DNA of 17,871 nucleotides, taken from NCBI GenBank assembly GCA_963808135.1, contig CAWEFA010000046.1:1-17871 (forward strand), read 5' to 3'. Within the stretch, counting starts at the first letter, position 1. Every line of letters begins with the position of its first letter. Positions 13,841-17,871 of this stretch are shown in pieces. A program made the translations under genes and the position numbers. The notes under the pieces are model-generated. The model had not been told where the DNA came from and did no database searches. It was given only the letters and a program-made list of their open reading frames with translations. Source of the stretch: CAWEFA01 sp963808135 (GTDB taxonomy: Bacteria > Bacteroidota > Bacteroidia > Bacteroidales > DTGW01).

Positions 13841-15083
13841 TTATTGAAGCATTGCAAGGGTCGCCTGGGAAACCTGGTTGAATGTGGTAACTGACTTCGC
13901 GTTTGCCGAGTAAGCCTGCTGCGCCACAATTAGCTTTGCAAACTCGGTTGCGATATTCACGTTCGACTGCTCCACGTAACCTCCGGCGACTGTGCCTCTT
14001 CCGCCAGAGTCCAGCCAGTCCGACTACAGCCGAACCGGAGGCAGCTGTAGGCTGATAGTTATTGTTGCCAATGCTGGTAAGTCCTTGGGTGTTCGCAAAG
14101 GAGGCCACGGCGACCTGCCCCAGTGCAAGCGTGTTCCCACTTGAGAAGGTTCCTTCGATGGTACCGTCCGGTTGCACCACGTAAGTTGTGAGCGTGCCGG
14201 GCGCGAAACCATCGGTTGTTGTAGCGCTCGTGGCGCTGGCCAATGCCGTTTTGGGAAATGGTCGGGCTGGCGAGGGTTCCAAAGGGCCCAGTAAGCGTTA
14301 GCGGCGAGGTCGCGCCATCGGCAAGTGCAGGGATGCTGATGGGGCCGAAGAAGACACTTGCTGAGGTCAAGGCGCCGAACCATAGAAGCCAACGAACCTG
14401 ACCCTACAACGGTGGTAGCCCCCGTTCCTCCAGTTATATCGGCTGACGGGACGGTAACGGCGTACGTCCAGGTATTTGCCGCCGTCTTGGTATACGTAAC
14501 TGAAAGGTTATGCGCCGTGCCCAGCGAATCAAACACGGGGAGGGGAGCGCTCGTAGTGGTACCACCGACGACAGTCGTGGAATCAAGATTGGCGGTCATT
14601 CCAACTGTAGTGCTGGCCACAGCAGGAATCGTCACACCTGTACCCACCTGCAACGGCTGCAAGGCGGCGGAAGTGTTGATAATTCCGCCCACCAGGGATA
14701 GCCCAGCAGTAATTCTCCGCTTGGCGTGATGATTTGTCCTGCCTTGTTCGTGGTAAAGTCGCCGGCGCGCGTGTAATCTGGCTGGCCGGTGGAACTCTGA
14801 GTGACAAAGAATCCGTTCCCAGACCGCCATTGAGCGCAGTGCCCGTCGGGTTCAGGGTTCCCTCGGTAAAGTTGGCTACGGTGGAGGAAACTGCCACGCC
14901 ATATCCCGTCTGCAATGGGTCGCCGCTGCCATTCGTGGCAGTAGATTGCGAAAATACGTCGTTGAACGTCAGGTCCTGGTCCTTGTAGCCGTCTGTGTTG
15001 AGGTTAGCAAGATTGTTCGACACCGACTGAAGTTGGTCTTGTGCCGCCGTAAGTCCAGAGAGTGGAGTTGCGAAAGATCCCAT
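13841..15083 (-). CDS. flgE: Flagellar hook protein FlgE, interrupted by frame changes
   Basis: FlgE polymerises into the hook that couples the motor to the filament. The N-terminus MGSFATPLSGLTAAQDQLQS, then VSNNLANLNTDGYK, is the class hallmark. Further parts lie in other frames: NGFFVTQSSTGQPDYTRAGD (near 14800), NTSAALQPLQVGTG, VFDSLGTAHNLSVTYTK (near 14520), ISIPALADGATSPLTLTG, DGFAPGTLTTYVVQPDGTIE (near 14200) and the C-terminal GGYVEQSNVNIATEFAKLIV, AQQAYSANAKSV, QATLAMLQ-stop at 13841. About 410 residues in all, a normal FlgE length. At least five frame changes (near 14825, 14710, 14380, 14245 and 14010) are needed, yet every family segment is present in order, which argues for read errors. 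AGGAGG at 15090-15095 precedes the ATG; the start overlaps the flgD stop (TGATG). Confidence 0.85.
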
Positions 15084-15679
15084 CACTTGCCTCCTGTTGC
15101 GTTGTTATTCGTACCGGAAAGACCAATCGTTGCGGCATTCAGAGACGAGTTGATAGTTGCCGCCATGGCGGCGGAATTGCCGGAAGCCACAGGCATCATG
15201 GTGTTCGGGTCAAATGGAAGCTGACTGGTTGCCGCGCCTGCCGTTGAAGGCGAGAGCAAGCTGGCAGCGCCGCCGTTGGCTGTTGCAAGCGCGGCGTCGC
15301 TGGCGGTCGTTGCCGCTCCTTGCACCTGTCCCGCTGCTGTCGTTCCTGCGCTTGAAGATGAGGATCCGGTGATCCCTTGATTGATGCTGATGAGCTGATC
15401 AAGCTGATTGAGCGAAATCATCTGCCCCACCATGGCCGTCGAATCTACCGGAGCCGTCGGATCCTGGTTCTGCAACTCCTGTGCCAGCAGGCTCAGGAAA
15501 GTAGAGCCCAGTGCGCTGCCGGAGTTGCTGCTTGAGGTTGAATTGCTGTTGCTGGTTGTGTTTGCTGTGCTTGCTGTTTTGGCCTTGGCAGTCAAAGACG
15601 TCTGGAGTGTGCTGTTTGGAGACGCTTTGAGCGTACTCAAGATTGTCGGCATGGTGTAGATTGATGAAACGCTATGCAT
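15083..15679 (-). CDS. flgD: Flagellar hook cap protein FlgD
   Basis: 198 residues. FlgD caps the growing hook so that FlgE subunits can assemble. The conserved N-terminal block is at residues 61-101: FLSLLAQELQNQDPTAPVDS, TAMVGQMISLNQLDQLISIN, Q. It is preceded by an S/T/N-rich low-complexity stretch (30-56). The rest is Ala/Ser/Thr/Gly-rich and ends FDPNTMMPVASGNSAA onwards; the C-terminal tudor/Ig-like domains of longer FlgD proteins are absent, so this is the short form. It is the only large gene of the right flank that reads in a single frame. AGGAGAGGA (15685-15693) precedes the ATG at 15679. The stop overlaps the flgE start by one base, so the two are probably translationally coupled. 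Confidence 0.88.
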   Translation of the reverse strand: MHSVSSIYTMPTILSTLKASPNSTLQTSLTAKAKTASTANTTSNSNSTSSSNSGSALGSTFLSLLAQELQNQDPTAPVDSTAMVGQMISLNQLDQLISINQGITGSSSSSAGTTAAGQVQGAATTASDAALATANGGAASLLSPSTAGAATSQLPFDPNTMMPVASGNSAAMAATINSSLNAATIGLSGTNNNATGGK

Positions 15680-15721
15680 TTTGATCCTCTCCTGTACGCA
15701 AAAACGTACTGAAACAATTAC

Positions 15722-17581
15722 CTAAACTCTGATGTCAAGCCGGGCATCCAACCGGCCTTCGCTCTTGGTCATCACATCAGCCGCAGGTTGAAACTGCCGG
15801 CCGCCAGACCCACTACCTGAATAGCCCGAGGTTGAGTTGCCCCCCTGCTGTCTTCCACTGCCCGATTGGTCGGCAGAGCTGTCCGGCGTGCCGTTGTACC
15901 CGCCGTTGCCCTGCCCCATCCCTTCGTGGTTTAGCTCGATTCGTACATTCAATCCTGGTTGCCGCCGAGTCGGAGCTGCATCTCCGGCACATTTGCGGCA
16001 ATCGTCTTGGCAAGCTCACCATGGTCCACGGAAATCTGTGCCGAGATCCTGCTTTTGCCACTAAGGTGTTAATCGAGATATTGCCAAACTCGCTCGACCT
16101 CATACCGACTCGCATCTCAGTCTGATTCATGCTCTGGATCAGCCTGGCCGTATTGATGACGGGCGAAACCTGCGGCGCAGCGGTCGAAATGAGAACAGCC
16201 GCTCCCGGGATTGTCGCCGCTGTTCCCGCCCGCCCCGCTATCGTCGAACCCGCTGGCGCCGGAGCAACGCTGGCTGAGATCTGTCCGTGACTGGTGGAAG
16301 CCACTGAGGTGTCAACTAGTAATTGAACAGGGGTCGCATTTTGATCCTGCGATGACGCTCCGTCTTGGCTCTGCTTGCCGGCTGTCGATTGCCCTTGCGC
16401 TACTGCCGTGGAGCCGGCCTGGTCCGTTGCAGAGGATGCATGTTCCTTCGTTCCAGTCGCATCGTTGGTTACGGCGCTTGATCTGACCACATCGTGGGAG
16501 AATGGTTTGGCCATTGGCTCCATCGGTTGGCTCGGTTTCATCCCCGAAAGGCCCAACTGACCAGCCTTGTCGAGCTCGCCTCCCAACCGAGAACGTGCGC
16601 TGCCTGATTGGCGACAGGGCCTGAAATGCTGGAGTCGGCCACGATAAACCCAGCCGCAGGCGGCACAACCCGCTTTGAAGAACCACTGTTCTGCGGCGCA
16701 GCAACCGGCGCCTTTGGGGATTCGTTGCCCAAGGTGCAAACCGCTGCAAGTGTCCCGCCGCTCGCGTCGAGCTTTGCGACAACAGCCGCCTCCAGGCTGG
16801 CAATCGAGGACCTTTCTCCATCGGAACTTACACTCGAAACTCCGTCCGAACCAGGGCGCTGATCTCCATCCCCAGCCCCTGTCGAGATCGCGCTTGATCC
16901 ATCCTTCGCAACATCTGGCGTCAGAATGGCGGGAACATTACTCGCCGGCAGACTGCCCATCCATCCGCTCGCTGGTGGAAGTGCATTGAGCACGGCACCT
17001 TCGCTTGAGAATCCGCCCGTATTCATGCAGGCGCGGGAGACAACGGCTGAAACCGTACTTGAAGCTGACTGTTCCACCCCTTGAGAAGCCGCATTCGCCT
17101 CCATTGCGGGTCCTTCCCTCATCTGTACCAGGCGAATCAGGCTCATTGTTCGACGCCTTCGGACCGGATATCGGCAATGCAAAAGCCACCTGAGTCTGGA
17201 CGAGTCCTGGATTGTTGATTGGAGCCGGCGTCGGCAACGGTATTGCTGGAGACACGATCGTCTGCTGATGGTGCCGTGCAATGGTTGTATCTTTGTTCGC
17301 AATCGAGCCTTCAGTCCTCGCGGCCTCGAACGTCTGCTTGGGCCGGCCCGATTCCTTGGATGCCTGCGTCACTCCGAGGATCGGCATTCGGCAATGCACG
17401 CGAACAACAAGAAGCGATTCGCTGAATGCTTCCGGCGTCTTTGCGAAGGTTTCAACCGGCGCAATCGCGCTCGTTCCATCAGCCACCAGAGATGCCGTTT
17501 CGATATTGGCTTTTGCAATCACAGCCGACTTATTGCATTTGTCGGGCCAAATCGAGATGTTAGTCGCTGCCGGCGAAACAC
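15722..17581 (-). CDS. fliK: Flagellar hook-length control protein FliK, interrupted by frame changes
   Basis: FliK is secreted during hook assembly and switches export specificity when the hook reaches length. The C-terminal Flg_hook domain is recognisable across three frames: LIQSMNQTEMRVGMRSSEFG, NISINTL (16050-16140), ISAQISVDHGELAKTIAANV, PEMQLRLGGNQD (15960-16045), LNVRIELNHEGMG (15915-15955), then a Gly/Ser/Gln-rich tail. The long N-terminal part is low-complexity (Ser, Ala, Thr, Pro), as normal for FliK, and jumps frame near 17200, 16560, 16050 and 15955. I place the start at GTG 17581, 6 bases after AGGAGG (17588-17593): it needs one extra T in the TTT run to enter SPAATNISIWPDKCNKSAVI, so the predicted product is about 620 residues. 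The order fliK-flgD-flgE is a common hook operon. Confidence 0.75.
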
Positions 17582-17587
17582 GATATT

Positions 17588-17593
17588 CCTCCT
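17588..17593 (-). promoter_or_regulatory. Shine-Dalgarno site of fliK
   Basis: The reverse strand reads AGGAGG, 6 bases before a GTG. It decides the fliK start, since no ATG in a plausible frame exists near it. Strong SD sites here and at flgD and flgE contrast with their absence in the Bacteroidota part of the window. Confidence 0.65.
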
Positions 17594-17804
17594 CATTCGA
17601 ATCAGTACTCTACGGAGTGCCTCCACTCGCGTGGATCATTCATCAGAGAAAGCAGGCAACATTTGCCGGAGCAGTCACCGGCAAAGAGTGCCGGGTTGAT
17701 GCCAGCATCTTCTAGGTAGTTATGCTGCTTTCCATGCACAGCGATGCCATGCACCAACATTTACGACACAGATGTTAGTTGGGGATCGTCTGCGAAGATA
17801 ACAT
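17594..17804. other. Unassigned sequence upstream of fliK
   Basis: About 210 bases with no recognised gene. Besides the TTTGCCGG inverted repeat there are short direct repeats: CCATGCAC at 17732 and 17747, and AACATTTACG at 17756 and 17800. In the hook operon this spot normally holds the end of the preceding gene, but no family segment is visible in any frame. Confidence 0.4.
17662..17685. repeat. Perfect inverted repeat upstream of fliK
   Basis: TTTGCCGG (17662-17669) and CCGGCAAA (17678-17685) are exact reverse complements around an 8-base loop. It lies 69-104 bases upstream of the fliK SD site, so it may be an operator or a terminator of the gene before. No T-run follows. Confidence 0.45.
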
Positions 17805-17870
17805 TTACGTCGACATGCCGACCACCTCGCCGTAGACGCGCAGCCACGCCGCCTCGGCCGGCGTCTGGTG
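17805..17870 (-). CDS. C-terminal fragment of an unknown protein
   Basis: Twenty-one codons open from the window edge to a TAA at 17805, ending RVYGEVVGMST. Nearly every third codon position is G or C, more extreme than in the fliK region. I do not recognise the protein. The strong codon bias suggests a real gene, perhaps from a still more GC-rich source. Confidence 0.3.
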   Translation of the reverse strand, partial: HQTPAEAAWLRVYGEVVGMST

Positions 17871-17871
17871 G

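Noticed and set aside
15796..16821. Several plus- and minus-strand open frames over the fliK region
   Set aside because: GC-rich DNA gives long chance frames; only the stitched minus-strand frames show the Flg_hook segments.

Overview
The window joins material from at least two organisms. The middle, about 608 to 12980, is AT-rich, has intact reading frames, lacks Shine-Dalgarno sites, and carries TTG / TAnnTTTG promoters. These are Bacteroidota traits, and the proteins (pyruvate kinase with RLNTAH, SUI1-type factor, OM barrel, TPR lipoprotein-like genes) fit that phylum. Both flanks (1 to about 605, and about 12985 to the end) are GC-rich, use AGGAGG-type ribosome sites, and have genes broken by many frame changes. 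Their proteins look Acidobacteriota-like: a secreted repeat protein on the left and flagellar FliK, FlgD, FlgE and FliN on the right. Each join cuts a Bacteroidota gene (a YdcF/DUF218 protein on the left, a SUI1/YciH factor on the right), so an assembly or ligation chimera is more likely than gene transfer.

Layout of the Bacteroidota part: YdcF fragment (+), tRNA-Ser(CGA) (-), YfcE-type phosphoesterase (-), pyruvate kinase (+) and a TPR protein (+). A long minus-strand block follows. In transcription order it holds a lipoprotein alpha/beta hydrolase, a DoxX membrane protein, a TetR regulator, a LolA-like periplasmic protein, a four-helix-bundle (S23/TIGR02436) protein, two LolC/E-type FtsX permeases, a LolD/MacB-type ATPase and an outer-membrane beta-barrel. 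A SUI1 fragment closes the segment.

The block from TetR to the barrel reads as one envelope-export unit: inner-membrane ABC machine, periplasmic carrier and outer-membrane barrel. The regulator upstream has a near-perfect palindromic operator lying over its own promoter. The hydrolase and DoxX genes have a separate promoter further upstream. The four-helix gene looks like a small cassette inserted into this unit: 32-bp inverted repeats bracket it, and a third copy of the repeat lies between the two permease genes.

The right flank encodes fliK, flgD and flgE as one minus-strand operon (hook-length control, hook cap, hook), a strong hairpin after flgE, then fliN. Most of these genes need base corrections to be read through; the errors look like unpolished single-read sequence. 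The last ~70 bases are still more GC-rich and may come from yet another source.
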